From: an uncultured Alphaproteobacteria bacterium
Lineage (GTDB): Bacteria > Pseudomonadota > Alphaproteobacteria > Rhodobacterales > Rhodobacteraceae
Reading direction: 5' to 3'
Assembly (NCBI GenBank): GCA_902567635.1
Contig: CACFNV010000003.1
Location: forward strand, 1 to 32,500
DNA: 32,500 bases
This document shows positions 24,621 to 32,500 of the stretch, piece after piece. The notes beneath the pieces are model-generated. The model worked only from the letters and a program-made list of their open reading frames with translations. It searched no databases and was not told where the DNA came from. Numbering within the stretch: position 1 is the first letter of the stretch; the number at the start of each line of letters is the position of its first letter. The translations under genes and the position numbers were made by a program.

Positions 24621-26162
24621 GTGAACACAAAGATTAAAAGATTTCCTGTCGTATTATGTATTCTTGACGGCCTAGGTTTAAGACCCACAAAGAAAGGTAA
24701 CGCTTTCAGGCTGGCGAAAACACCAAATATAGATGCATTAATAAAAAAATTTCCCAATGCAACTTTAAAAACTCATGGGAGCTCCGTAGGCTTACCAGAG
24801 GGACAAATGGGAAACTCAGAAGTAGGTCACTTAAATATCGGATCAGGTAGAATAATTAAGACTATGTTACCAAGAATAGATGAGGCTATAAAGTCAGGAG
24901 AGCTAGATAAAGACACAACTTTAACCCAGTTTTTATCAGAATCAAAAACAAATGGTGGGATTGTCCACATAGCAGGTCTTTTTTCAGAAGGAGGTGTACA
25001 TGGACATAGGGATCATCTTATCAAATTGATGCACATAGCGTCTTCGAATAAACTAAGAGTAAATTTACATCTTTTTGCCGATGGGCGAGACGTAGAGACC
25101 AAATCCAGTTTAAAAGATATTAAAGTTATTCAGTCTGAGATGCCAAAAAATGTTCGCATTGCCTCAATAATGGGAAGATATTACTCAATGGACAGAGATA
25201 AGAGATGGGATAGAACTAAGGCAGCTTTATGGGCTATTACTAGTGGAAAAGGTAAAAGATGTAAATCTGCGCAAGAGGCTATTATTAACTCTCATAGTAA
25301 AGGTTTAACAGATGAATTTATAGAGCCCACTATAATTGGAGATTATAAGGGCTTGATAGATAAGAATGACAGATTAATTCTTACTAATTTTAGAGCTGAT
25401 AGGGCAAGACAGTTAATGCATTCTTTTACCAAAAAAAACTTTGTGATCTCAGACGGAACTCTTCCTAATAAATTCAAAGATATTTTGGGGATGATTGAAT
25501 ATGATCCTGATTTGAAGGGTTTAGTAAAAGTTCTTTTTGAAAAAATTACTTATAAAGACACCCTAGGCGAATGGATTGAGAAAAATAACCTTAAGCAATT
25601 CAGAATTGCGGAAACAGAGAAATATCCTCATGTGACATATTTTTTTAATGGTGGTGTAGAAAAAAAGTATAAAGGAGAGGATAGAATTTTGGTGCCTAGC
25701 CGAAGAGTCGCTAGCTATGAGGAATGTCCTGAGATGTCTTCAGAAAAGATATGTTTAGAATTAATTTCAGCAATTGGAGCACAAATTTATGATCTTTTAA
25801 TAATAAATTTTGCCAATCCCGATATGGTAGGACACACAGGCAATTTAAATGCCGCCTTAAAAGCATGCGAGACGATTGATCGGATGATGGGTCGCATTAT
25901 TTCAAGTCTTGAGGTAGTTGATGGGGAAATGTTAATTATCTCAGATCATGGAAATTGTGAAGAGATGTTCATAAAAGGCACCTCAAAGGCTCATACTTAT
26001 CATACTCTCAACCCGGTGCCGGTTATCCTATACTCAAAAAGAGAAAACCTATCTCTTTCATCAGGAAAATTATCGGATGTGGCTCCAACAGTATTAGACT
26101 TGATGGGATTAGAAAAACCAAAATTAATGAGTGGGAAATCTTTAATAAAATTTGTAAGTTGA
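24621..26162 (+). CDS. gpmI: Cofactor-independent phosphoglycerate mutase
   Basis: A 513-residue two-manganese enzyme that converts 3-phosphoglycerate to 2-phosphoglycerate in glycolysis and gluconeogenesis. The phosphatase-like domain has CILDGLGLRP (Asp16) and the nucleophile Ser66 in QMGNSEVGHLNIGSGR. HGHRDH and FADGRDVETKS, NFRADRARQLM, then NFANPDMVGHTGN, SDHGNCEEM and KAHTYHTLNPVPVI complete the substrate and metal sites. Length is normal. Start is GTG at 24621, seven bases after rlmH, with no good ribosome site; translation may be coupled to rlmH. Confidence 0.96.
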   Translation: MNTKIKRFPVVLCILDGLGLRPTKKGNAFRLAKTPNIDALIKKFPNATLKTHGSSVGLPEGQMGNSEVGHLNIGSGRIIKTMLPRIDEAIKSGELDKDTTLTQFLSESKTNGGIVHIAGLFSEGGVHGHRDHLIKLMHIASSNKLRVNLHLFADGRDVETKSSLKDIKVIQSEMPKNVRIASIMGRYYSMDRDKRWDRTKAALWAITSGKGKRCKSAQEAIINSHSKGLTDEFIEPTIIGDYKGLIDKNDRLILTNFRADRARQLMHSFTKKNFVISDGTLPNKFKDILGMIEYDPDLKGLVKVLFEKITYKDTLGEWIEKNNLKQFRIAETEKYPHVTYFFNGGVEKKYKGEDRILVPSRRVASYEECPEMSSEKICLELISAIGAQIYDLLIINFANPDMVGHTGNLNAALKACETIDRMMGRIISSLEVVDGEMLIISDHGNCEEMFIKGTSKAHTYHTLNPVPVILYSKRENLSLSSGKLSDVAPTVLDLMGLEKPKLMSGKSLIKFVS

Positions 26163-26262
26163 ATATTTGATCTATATTGGTATTTTGTGCTCTTGATATA
26201 TTAGCAATGAGAGTTAGATTTTTTAACAAAGTTAGTGAGCATTAGGAGAAAGGTGACAAACC

Positions 26263-27579
26263 ATGATATATTACAAAAGAAACCTAAAATTTTTTACTTT
26301 CATAATTGTTGCTTTTTTCTTTGGATCTCAAAGCCCTATCGCAAAAGAAAGTAAACGCGATACGTATGAACAACTGGAACTATTCGGTCAAGTTTTTGAT
26401 CTCGTGAAATCAAATTATGTAGAGGAAGTTAAGAGCTCGGAACTAATTGAGGCAGCAATCAATGGAATGTTGTCGTCACTTGATCCTCATTCAGGCTTTT
26501 TGCCTCCCAAGAGTTTTGACGATATGCAGGTAGATACTAAAGGATCGTTCGGAGGCCTTGGAATTGAAGTAACTCAGCAAGATGGTTTTGTTAAGGTGGT
26601 GTCTCCGATAGACGGTACGCCAGCTTTTGAAGCAGGCATTTTAGCTGGCGATTTTATAACTTTTGTTGATGATAAACCAACCCTAGGCTTAACTTTATCA
26701 GAGGCAGTTGAAATTATGAGAGGTCCAGTGGGCTCAGATGTAAAATTGACAGTTGTTAGGGAAGGGTCCGAAGATCCGCTCGAAATAACAATAACTAGGG
26801 ACGTGATAAAGTTGACGGCCGCAAAAGTAAGGAGAGAAGATGATATAGTCGTAATGAGAGTAACAACTTTCAACAAGCAGACAACTCCGAATCTTAAGGA
26901 TGGTATTGATAAGGTAAAAGAAGAGATGGGTGACACGCCGCCAAAGGGTTTTGTCTTAGACTTAAGAAATAATCCGGGAGGTTTACTTTCAGTTGCCATT
27001 TCAGTTACTGATATGTTTTTAGAACAAGGGGAAATTGTTTCAACAAGAAACAGAGCGGGAAAGGGAGATCGATATAAAGCAAAAAAAGGAGACATTGCGT
27101 CTAACAAGCCTTTAGTTGTTTTAATAAATTCGGGATCTGCATCTGCATCTGAGATAGTCGCCGGTGCACTGCAAGATCACAAAAGGGCAGTTATTGTCGG
27201 TACCAAAAGCTTTGGAAAAGGGTCTGTCCAAACTGTCTTGCCAATGGGTCAGGATGCAGGAATCCGTCTTACAACAGCTCGTTATTACACACCATCGGGA
27301 AGGTCTATTCAAGCTCTGGGCGTAACACCAGATGTTTTTATCGAGTATAAAAGAGAGGAGAAAGACGAAAAAGAAGGCAAACGGCGATCTTGGTCTGAAG
27401 CCGACTTAGAAGGGGCTTTGAGTAATGACAGACTTAGTGATTACGAAAAAGAAATGTTAAAGAAAGAAGATGAAACGTTTAAGAAGACGTCTCGTAGAAG
27501 AAACGAGGACAATCAATTGGCCCATGCTTTAGATTTAATAGAGGGTTTAAGCGTTTACAATGATTTAGAAAATGATTGA
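26263..27579 (+). CDS. ctpA: C-terminal processing protease CtpA
   Basis: A 438-residue periplasmic S41 peptidase. An N-terminal signal (LKFFTFIIVAFFFGSQSPIA, 8-27) is followed by a helical part. A PDZ domain spans about 93-170, with GSFGGLGIEV and SPIDGTPAFEAGILAGDFI. The protease core follows, with LDLRNNPGGLL (232-242). By alignment to known members, the Ser-Lys pair is Ser294 (in GSASASEI) and Lys319 (in FGKGSVQT). Such proteases trim or degrade envelope proteins, including cell-wall hydrolases. AGGAGAAAGG lies upstream of ATG 26263. The gene overlaps rppH by eight bases. In relatives an EnvC-type gene precedes it; here only 100 bp lie after gpmI. Confidence 0.95.
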   Translation: MIYYKRNLKFFTFIIVAFFFGSQSPIAKESKRDTYEQLELFGQVFDLVKSNYVEEVKSSELIEAAINGMLSSLDPHSGFLPPKSFDDMQVDTKGSFGGLGIEVTQQDGFVKVVSPIDGTPAFEAGILAGDFITFVDDKPTLGLTLSEAVEIMRGPVGSDVKLTVVREGSEDPLEITITRDVIKLTAAKVRREDDIVVMRVTTFNKQTTPNLKDGIDKVKEEMGDTPPKGFVLDLRNNPGGLLSVAISVTDMFLEQGEIVSTRNRAGKGDRYKAKKGDIASNKPLVVLINSGSASASEIVAGALQDHKRAVIVGTKSFGKGSVQTVLPMGQDAGIRLTTARYYTPSGRSIQALGVTPDVFIEYKREEKDEKEGKRRSWSEADLEGALSNDRLSDYEKEMLKKEDETFKKTSRRRNEDNQLAHALDLIEGLSVYNDLEND

Positions 27580-28054
27580 AAAGAAACATCTTCCGTATCG
27601 CCTGGGAGTGGGGTTGGTAATCTTTCAGTCAGACAAAAAAATTTTTACAGGGCGAAGGTTAGACAATACGTCAGCTTGGCAAATGCCCCAAGGTGGGATG
27701 GATGAAAACGAAGTTCCTTTGGAAACCGCCTATCGAGAGATGTTTGAAGAGACTGGAATATCAAAAGATAAAGTATCTTTAGTGGGCAATACAAAAAAAT
27801 GGTACAGATATGATCTCCCATCTGAAATACAATCTCGCTTTTGGGGTGGTAAGTACAGAGGGCAAAGTCAAAAATGGTTTCTCTTCGAGTTCATAGGTAA
27901 GGATACTGATATAAATATATCAAGTAAAACGCCTGAATTCTGTGAATGGAGGTGGTCTTCAATTGATGATTTAATTGAAAAAATCGTTCCTTTTAAAATG
28001 GAGTTATATAAAAAAGTATTGGAAGAATTCAAACATCAATTAAAAATCCATTAA
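27572..28054 (+). CDS. rppH: RNA pyrophosphohydrolase RppH
   Basis: A 160-residue Nudix hydrolase that removes pyrophosphate from the 5' end of mRNA, opening it to RNase E decay. The complete Nudix box lies at 41-63: G-x5-E-x7-REMFEETGI. Upstream is LPYRLGVGLVIFQSDKKIF, typical of the RppH group, and SRFWGGKYRGQSQKWFLFEF follows with the conserved QKWF. ATG overlaps the ctpA stop, so translation is coupled. Its 3' end overlaps the convergent DUF1285 gene by four bases. Confidence 0.95.
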   Translation: MIEKKHLPYRLGVGLVIFQSDKKIFTGRRLDNTSAWQMPQGGMDENEVPLETAYREMFEETGISKDKVSLVGNTKKWYRYDLPSEIQSRFWGGKYRGQSQKWFLFEFIGKDTDINISSKTPEFCEWRWSSIDDLIEKIVPFKMELYKKVLEEFKHQLKIH

Positions 28055-28620
28055 AGGCTAATATTCAAGGTTTCGGCGATAGGAAAAAAAGTCTTGTTTG
28101 ACCAGAAACCAAACCAAGATTTTTGTTCAATTTTTTTGTTGCAACATAAATCTATAAGCCTATAAAAACATTTTCTGTCTATTTTCGCGAATAGGTTGGC
28201 TCTTACTCTAACGTAGGGGTTAGGTTCCTCTGTTTCTTTTTTGAAGTCGATATAGAATTTGTCTAGCATGTCTAAAGTAACTTGATCTCCGACGTTTGTT
28301 TGAAATTTAATAAGAGCCTTCTTTGCGATGTTTGAGACAAAAATCTCATTTGCTATGAAAGGCACGTCATCAACCCTTATTCCTACTTTTTCAACTGGTG
28401 TTACCAAAAAGTATTTTTCTCCTTCCTTCTTTAATATGTTTGAAAACAACCTTATTAGACGTTCTCTTCTTATTTCCGATTTTTGATAGTACCATTGCCC
28501 TTTTGAGTTAACATGAATATCTAAATCCCCACAAAAAGGTGGGTCCCACAAATGCACTGGAGCGGGTTGGCTGCCCTTTATATGTCGTCTGATAGAATTT
28601 TCTAGATTTATTGAGTTCAT
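28051..28620 (-). CDS. DUF1285 protein
   Basis: A 189-residue protein of the DUF1285 family, a conserved alphaproteobacterial and gammaproteobacterial group of unknown function. Typical are PAPVHLWDPPFCGDLDIHVN near the N-terminus, GQWYYQKSEIRRERLIRLFS and YFLVTPVEKVGIRVDDVPF. It is likely cytoplasmic, with no signal or membrane segment. It begins three bases after lldD, so the two are read from one minus-strand message. The stop codon overlaps that of the convergent rppH gene. The function cannot be told from the sequence. Confidence 0.85.
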   Translation of the reverse strand: MNSINLENSIRRHIKGSQPAPVHLWDPPFCGDLDIHVNSKGQWYYQKSEIRRERLIRLFSNILKKEGEKYFLVTPVEKVGIRVDDVPFIANEIFVSNIAKKALIKFQTNVGDQVTLDMLDKFYIDFKKETEEPNPYVRVRANLFAKIDRKCFYRLIDLCCNKKIEQKSWFGFWSNKTFFPIAETLNISL

Positions 28621-28623
28621 TCG

Positions 28624-29772
28624 TTACCTAAAGTTGATATTCTTGCGGGATAATTGATCAATACTTGTTACGCCCATTAACTTCATGTCTCTTTCAATTT
28701 CTTTTTGAAGTACTTCTAAGGCTTTCTCAACTCCCTTTTGACCTGCTGCAGCCAGAGCGTATAGGTATAGCCTTCCTCCAGCGCAAGCTTTGGCCCCCAT
28801 AGATAGAGCTTTAAGGACATGAGTACCTCGCTGAATACCGCCTTCACAGATAACGTCTGCCTTATCTCCAACTGCATCAACTATTCTTCCTAATTGATCA
28901 AACGGGGTACAACCTCCATCCAACTGTCTTCCACCGTGATTTGAAACAATCACACCATCACATCCAATATCAACTGCTCTCTTTGCATCTTCAACACTCA
29001 TAATACCTTTCAAAGCAAATGGCCCGTTCCAATCAGATCTCAATTTTTCAGCGTCTTTCCAACTCATAGTTTGATCCAACATGGTAGAAAAATAGGAACC
29101 AATAGAAGTAACAGCGCTCGTACCTTCTTCGACGTGTTCCTGCAGGTGCGGCAATTCAAATGCTGAAGAAGTTAAAAAATTATAAAGCCATGCCGGTTTT
29201 AAGCCAAAACTTAAAATACTATTTAGTGTGAGTTTTGGAGGGATGGTAAAACCTGTTCTCAAATCTCTCTCCCTGTTGCCTCCAGTTATTGTGTCTACTG
29301 TCAATGCTAGGACATCAAACTTAGCTTGTTGGGCTCGTTCCAACATATTTTTATTGAGACCTCTATCTTTATGAAAATAGAATTGAAACATTTTTGGTGA
29401 GTCTGTGATGCTTGTGATCTCTTCAACACTTACGGTGCTTAAAGAGGAAACGCCAAACATTGTATTATATTTTTTTGCAGCTTTTGCTACCGCCCTCTCT
29501 CCTTCGTAATGGAACAAGCGTTGTACAGCCGTTGGTGAGCAATATATTGGCATAGAAATTTTCTTGCCAAATACCGTAGTTGACATATCAACCTTTTCAA
29601 CCGGATTTAAAACGTTCGGTACCAGTGAAACAGAATTGAAGCTTTCAGTATTCTTTCTATATGTTATTTCATCGTCAGCTGCCCCATCAATATAGTCAAA
29701 TATAGGGCGGGGAAGTCTTCTTCTCGCCAACTCTCTGAAATCTTTGAAGTTATGACATTGATATAAGTTCAT
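28624..29772 (-). CDS. lldD: FMN-dependent alpha-hydroxyacid dehydrogenase (LldD-like)
   Basis: A 382-residue TIM-barrel flavoenzyme of the L-lactate dehydrogenase/glycolate oxidase family. N-terminal FDYIDGAADDEIT (25-37) contains the active-site Tyr27, SPTAVQRLFHYEGE (79-92) is the phosphate side, Lys255 contacts FMN, and SNHGGRQLDGG (277-287) carries the base His279 and Arg282. The FMN loop reads EGGIQRGTHVLKAL (310-323), where family members often have DGGIRRGTDVxKAL. It could oxidise lactate, glycolate or a related acid in the respiratory chain. It follows rpmJ by 17 bases and precedes the DUF1285 gene by three bases. Confidence 0.87.
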   Translation of the reverse strand: MNLYQCHNFKDFRELARRRLPRPIFDYIDGAADDEITYRKNTESFNSVSLVPNVLNPVEKVDMSTTVFGKKISMPIYCSPTAVQRLFHYEGERAVAKAAKKYNTMFGVSSLSTVSVEEITSITDSPKMFQFYFHKDRGLNKNMLERAQQAKFDVLALTVDTITGGNRERDLRTGFTIPPKLTLNSILSFGLKPAWLYNFLTSSAFELPHLQEHVEEGTSAVTSIGSYFSTMLDQTMSWKDAEKLRSDWNGPFALKGIMSVEDAKRAVDIGCDGVIVSNHGGRQLDGGCTPFDQLGRIVDAVGDKADVICEGGIQRGTHVLKALSMGAKACAGGRLYLYALAAAGQKGVEKALEVLQKEIERDMKLMGVTSIDQLSRKNINFR

Positions 29773-29789
29773 AGTCCGACGTATTCTAA

Positions 29790-29915
29790 TCAGCCTTGCC
29801 TTGCTTTGAACCTGCGCTGAACTTTATTTATTACATATACTTTGCCTCTCCGTTTAACTACTCGGCAATTTCTATGTCTTTGTTTCAATGATCTTAAAGA
29901 ATTTCTTATTTTCAT
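29790..29915 (-). CDS. rpmJ: 50S ribosomal protein L36 (bL36)
   Basis: A 41-residue basic protein starting [20 protein letters not shown] and ending in FKARQG. The order [20 protein letters not shown] is typical of the longer, zinc-free type of bL36: only one Cys (17) remains and the CxxC...CxxxxH zinc ligands are missing. GGAGA lies six bases before ATG at 29915. It stands 17 bases upstream of lldD and 57 bases downstream of tRNA-Val, on the same strand. It is the only ribosomal protein gene in the window. Confidence 0.9.
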   Translation of the reverse strand: MKIRNSLRSLKQRHRNCRVVKRRGKVYVINKVQRRFKARQG

Positions 29916-29972
29916 TTATATCTCCAGAGGTGACTCATAATAGTTTTGTATCATAAAAACAAGCTTTTTTTA

Positions 29973-30047
29973 TGGTGGGCGTAACTGGGATTGAACCAGT
30001 GACCCCTTCGATGTCAACGAAGTGCTCTCCCGCTGAGCTATACGCCC
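29973..30047 (-). tRNA. tRNA-Val(GAC)
   Basis: Acceptor stem GGGCGTA at the 5' end (30047) pairs with the 3' strand before discriminator A and encoded CCA (29973-29975). The anticodon stem CTTCG/CGAAG holds loop TTGACAT, anticodon GAC (codons GTC and GTT). D-arm AGCTCAGCGGGAGAGC and the T-loop GTTCAATCC are standard. A good promoter lies directly upstream. Confidence 0.97.
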
Positions 30048-30058
30048 TTATTGTTTTT

Positions 30059-30086
30059 TTTATATAAAAAGCTTATTAAGGGTCAA
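30059..30086 (-). promoter_or_regulatory. Sigma-70-type promoter of tRNA-Val
   Basis: On the minus strand, -35 is TTGACC (30086-30081) and -10 is TATAAA (30064-30059), separated by 16 bases. Each matches the consensus in five of six positions. The tRNA begins 11 bases after the -10 box. This is the clearest housekeeping promoter in the window. Confidence 0.65.
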
Positions 30087-30122
30087 GATTAATTTTGAAC
30101 AAAAAGCAGTTTAGGAATAATT

Positions 30123-30953
30123 ATGTCGCCCTTTGAACTAAAGTTGCCAGACTATCAGACTTCCTGCGTAGTATTTAATTCCCCTCATAGCGGAAGATAT
30201 TATCCAAAAAAATTTTTAGAAATGACCAAACTGCCATTAACCCGTTTAAGGTCATCAGAAGATTTATTTGTTGACGAAATCTTTTCGCCAATTGTGAATT
30301 TGGGTTCTATTTTAATGGCTGCAATTTTTCCTAGATCTTACGTGGATTTAAACAGAGACCATATGGAACTAGACCCACTTCTTGTAAGAGACTTAACTGA
30401 CTTTTCAAAAACTCCAAAAGTTTTAGCTGGTCTTGGTGTGATACCTCGGGTTGTAGATATGCAACGGGGAATTTATTCAAAAAAAATATCAAAAAAAGAG
30501 GCTCAGGAAAGAATAGATAACTTCTATTTTCCCTATCATAAAAAACTTGGTGAGGTTATATCTCATACTCATACGCTTTTTCAAAAAGTTATTCTTTTAG
30601 ACTGTCACTCCATGCCAAGTAATATTATTAAAAATAAACTAAATAATGATCTAGCAGATGTGGTCCTTGGAGATTGTTTTGGATCGTCATGCGAAAATAG
30701 CATTTTATTGTTATTACAAAAATTGTTCTCTGACGAAGGATTTAGAGTGGATATCAACAAGCCTTTTTCAGGGGGGTTCATTACAAAAAATTATTCAAAA
30801 CCAGAACAAAATTATCATGTTATACAAATTGAGTTTTTAAGATCCTTATATTGCAACGAAAGGACGTTGGAATATTCTCCAACTTTTTCAGATTTTCAGT
30901 TTAGGGTAGTATCAGTTTTTCAGCAGTTTTTGCGAATTATTTCTAATTTTTAG
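30123..30953 (+). CDS. N-formylglutamate amidohydrolase family protein
   Basis: A 276-residue cytoplasmic zinc hydrolase of the FGase family. Conserved are VFNSPHSGRYYP (17-28), SEDLFVDEIF (45-54), PRSYVDLNRDHMELDP (70-85) and LLDCHSMPS (about 158-166), which carry the likely metal ligands. In histidine breakdown the enzyme splits N-formylglutamate into formate and glutamate. No other hut gene is here, so a different formyl or acyl substrate is possible. AGGA lies six bases upstream of ATG 30123. Its 3' end overlaps the convergent pyrF by 11 bases. Confidence 0.87.
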   Translation: MSPFELKLPDYQTSCVVFNSPHSGRYYPKKFLEMTKLPLTRLRSSEDLFVDEIFSPIVNLGSILMAAIFPRSYVDLNRDHMELDPLLVRDLTDFSKTPKVLAGLGVIPRVVDMQRGIYSKKISKKEAQERIDNFYFPYHKKLGEVISHTHTLFQKVILLDCHSMPSNIIKNKLNNDLADVVLGDCFGSSCENSILLLLQKLFSDEGFRVDINKPFSGGFITKNYSKPEQNYHVIQIEFLRSLYCNERTLEYSPTFSDFQFRVVSVFQQFLRIISNF

Positions 30954-31650
30954 ATTTTACATCGGCTATTTCAGAGGCAATCGACAGATAGCTTTCCAGA
31001 GGGTTTTTCGATTTGTAGATGGGTCTTCCAACAACTATATGATCTGCCCCATCGAGAATGGCCTGAGATGGAGTAGACACTCTTTTTTGATCGTATAATT
31101 TAGCATTTTTTGGTCTTACACCTGGGGTCACAATCAATTTTTTTGAGCAAGGTACATTTTTTCGGAGCAATTTGATTTCTTGAGGAGAAGCTATAATACC
31201 ATCAGCACCAGCTCTAACAGCTATTTCTGCTCTTTTTTCAACAAGATTTGGTAATTTTCCATATTTTATAAGATTTTGGTCGAGATCCTTTCTATCGAGA
31301 CTTGTCAAAAATGTTACTGCCAATATTTTTGTTTTGGGTGTCTCTCTTCCCATTATGGCTGCCCTTACAACTTGTGGGTCTCCATGAACGGTAATAAAAT
31401 CTACTCCCAATGAACTTAAGTTCTTTACCGCTTTCTCGATAGTGTTTTGAATATCAAAAAGTTTTAAGTCCAAAAAAATACTTTTGTTTTTTTCCTTAAG
31501 TTCCATAGCTAAATCTAGTCCACCTTTAGCTAGAAGACCCAGTCCAATCTTGAAAAAATTCGCGTGACCCTCCAACTTAAGAACTATGTCCATTGCCTCA
31601 TCACTAGTTTCTAAATCTAAGGCCACAATTATTTTTTCTTCAATTCTCAT
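30943..31650 (-). CDS. pyrF: Orotidine 5'-phosphate decarboxylase
   Basis: A 235-residue TIM-barrel enzyme for the last step of UMP synthesis, acting without cofactor. IVALDLET near the N-terminus, the catalytic DLKLFDIQNT (Asp61, Lys63, Asp66 in this numbering), TVHGD, TPGVRPK and DHIVVGRPIYKSKNP match the family. ATG 31650 fits the usual start; a TTG 15 bases upstream is in frame. The ribosome site is weak. It is divergent from clpB and ends convergent with the amidohydrolase gene. Confidence 0.94.
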   Translation of the reverse strand: MRIEEKIIVALDLETSDEAMDIVLKLEGHANFFKIGLGLLAKGGLDLAMELKEKNKSIFLDLKLFDIQNTIEKAVKNLSSLGVDFITVHGDPQVVRAAIMGRETPKTKILAVTFLTSLDRKDLDQNLIKYGKLPNLVEKRAEIAVRAGADGIIASPQEIKLLRKNVPCSKKLIVTPGVRPKNAKLYDQKRVSTPSQAILDGADHIVVGRPIYKSKNPLESYLSIASEIADVKSKN

Positions 31651-31680
31651 AGATTTTATTAGCAATTTCTTTTTTTAAGT

Positions 31681-31708
31681 CTTGTATATCATTTAAAAAA
31701 CCACATCT
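31681..31708 (+). promoter_or_regulatory. Heat-shock (sigma-32) type promoter of clpB
   Basis: CTTGTAT (31681-31687) and CACATCT (31702-31708) are separated by 14 bases. Against the sigma-32 consensus (CTTGAAA, then CCCATNT) the -35 matches five of seven and the -10 six of seven. The clpB ATG is 35 bases downstream. The gene product fits such control, and an rpoH gene is in the window. Confidence 0.5.
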
Positions 31709-31743
31709 AAATATAAGAATTTAAATATATTTTTGATTTTTAT

Positions 31744-32500
31744 ATGAAACTAGATAAATACACTGAACTTGCAAAGAAGATTTTTTTTGACGCAATGGAA
31801 ACTGCAAAGGCAATGCAAAACCAAGCTTTAACCACAGGACATTTGGCAAAAACCATTTTATCACAAGATAAAAAAAGATTGAAAGAAATAATAGAAACTT
31901 GTGGAGGTAACTTTTCCCTTATTTTGAACGATTTGGAAAAAGCTTTGAAAATCATTCCTAAAGTTGAAGGTCATGAGAACTTGTATATTGATAAAGATCT
32001 GCAACTTGCAATGAATGAGTCCGATGGTTTGTCAAAAAAATATGGGGATAAATTCATAGGAATAGATACGCTTCTAGTAGCAATAGCTTTTGGAAAATGT
32101 AGTGTAGGAAAATTATTTAAGAAAAATTTACCCAATTTGCAAAATTTTGAATCAAGTTTGATAAGTAATCGGAAAGAGAGAAAAATTGAAGATCAGCAAT
32201 ATGAAGAGGGTCAGAGCATTTTAGAAAAATATACCGTTGACCTTACAAAAAAAGCAATTGATGGGGATATTGATCCAATAATCGGACGTGACGAGGAGAT
32301 AAGAAGAACTATTCAAGTTTTAAGTAGGAGAACGAAAAATAACCCAATTTTAATAGGTTATCCCGGGGTAGGGAAAACAGCTATAGCAGAAGGTTTAGCA
32401 CTCAGAATAATTAGAAAAGATGTCCCAGAGATACTATTTGATAAACAACTAATTTCATTAGACATGGGATCACTTGTAGCAGGTGCTAAATTCAGAGGAG
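31744..32500 (+). CDS. clpB: ATP-dependent chaperone ClpB, N-terminal part (cut by window end)
   Basis: The first 252 residues of a Hsp100 disaggregase, open to the end of the window. The Clp-N region covers about 1-145. The linker, [20 protein letters not shown], leads to [20 protein letters not shown] (178-197). Walker A is GYPGVGKT (205-212), where ClpB normally has [22 protein letters not shown] ends the visible part and is a ClpB signature. With DnaK it would rescue aggregated proteins after heat stress. ATG 31744 has no clear ribosome site. A sigma-32-like promoter lies upstream. Confidence 0.93.
   Translation, partial: MKLDKYTELAKKIFFDAMETAKAMQNQALTTGHLAKTILSQDKKRLKEIIETCGGNFSLILNDLEKALKIIPKVEGHENLYIDKDLQLAMNESDGLSKKYGDKFIGIDTLLVAIAFGKCSVGKLFKKNLPNLQNFESSLISNRKERKIEDQQYEEGQSILEKYTVDLTKKAIDGDIDPIIGRDEEIRRTIQVLSRRTKNNPILIGYPGVGKTAIAEGLALRIIRKDVPEILFDKQLISLDMGSLVAGAKFRG

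Noticed and set aside
26574-27107. 177-codon open frame on the minus strand inside ctpA
   Set aside because: It lies wholly within a certain gene, antisense to it, and its product is Ser/Thr/Pro-rich with no domain: a shadow of the coding frame.
1-32500. CRISPR array, transposase or rRNA
   Set aside because: No regularly spaced repeats, no DDE or serine recombinase motifs, and no rRNA-like sequence were seen.

Overview
The window is a dense, AT-rich bacterial chromosome segment. The best reading is a marine alphaproteobacterium with a small genome, close to the Rhodobacterales. Two things point there. The sigma factor at 16306-17184 resembles RpoHII. The neighbourhoods are also alphaproteobacterial: rpoH-coaBC-moeB, a PetR-like regulator beside ilvE, and rsfS-rlmH-gpmI-ctpA-rppH. 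This taxonomic call rests on recalled family knowledge, not on a search. Most genes are housekeeping, many overlap or nearly touch, and several start with TTG or GTG.

Layout: 1-247 is non-coding and holds one strong hairpin. 248-5017 (+) carries recD2, a GST-like protein, an EamA permease and a rhomboid protease. 5058-6024 (-) carries a DEDDh exonuclease and a hotdog thioesterase. 6148-7348 (+) is a small unknown protein and a methyltransferase. 7402-8718 (-) is an APH/kinase-like protein. 8970-10787 (+) is recQ, flanked by two diverged copies of an intergenic element about 90 bp long.

10960-12290 is the one accessory-looking stretch. It starts with a long hairpin that would bury the ribosome-binding site of a very small ORF. 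A run of tiny genes follows (one with a DUF5710-like domain), then a terminator-like hairpin, a reading frame split by a stop codon, and tRNA-Ser(GCT). A hand count of 11341-11460 gives 57 G/C of 120, against 35 of 120 at 10501-10620 in recQ, so its base composition differs from its neighbours. No integrase or transposase is visible.

12499-18443 (+) holds lspA, mutL (endonuclease type), rmuC, a 43-residue lipoprotein, rpoH and coaBC. Then come moeB-like (+), a 2-hydroxyacid dehydrogenase (-), an SH3 protein (+), an orphan OmpR-type regulator (-) with a striking TTAA array upstream, ilvE and a nucleoside hydrolase (+). 23762-28054 (+) is the rsfS-rlmH-gpmI-ctpA-rppH block for ribosome maturation, glycolysis, periplasmic proteolysis and RNA decay. 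On the minus strand, rpmJ (41 residues), lldD and a DUF1285 protein lie downstream of tRNA-Val(GAC). The end holds an N-formylglutamate amidohydrolase (+), pyrF (-) and the first 252 codons of clpB (+), preceded by a heat-shock-like promoter. RpoH encoded in the same window could act at that promoter.

The most interesting non-routine signals are the ribosome-site-masking hairpin and tiny-gene islet, the repeats flanking recQ, a dispersed CGGA...CTCTGCCA hairpin motif, and the TTAA array.
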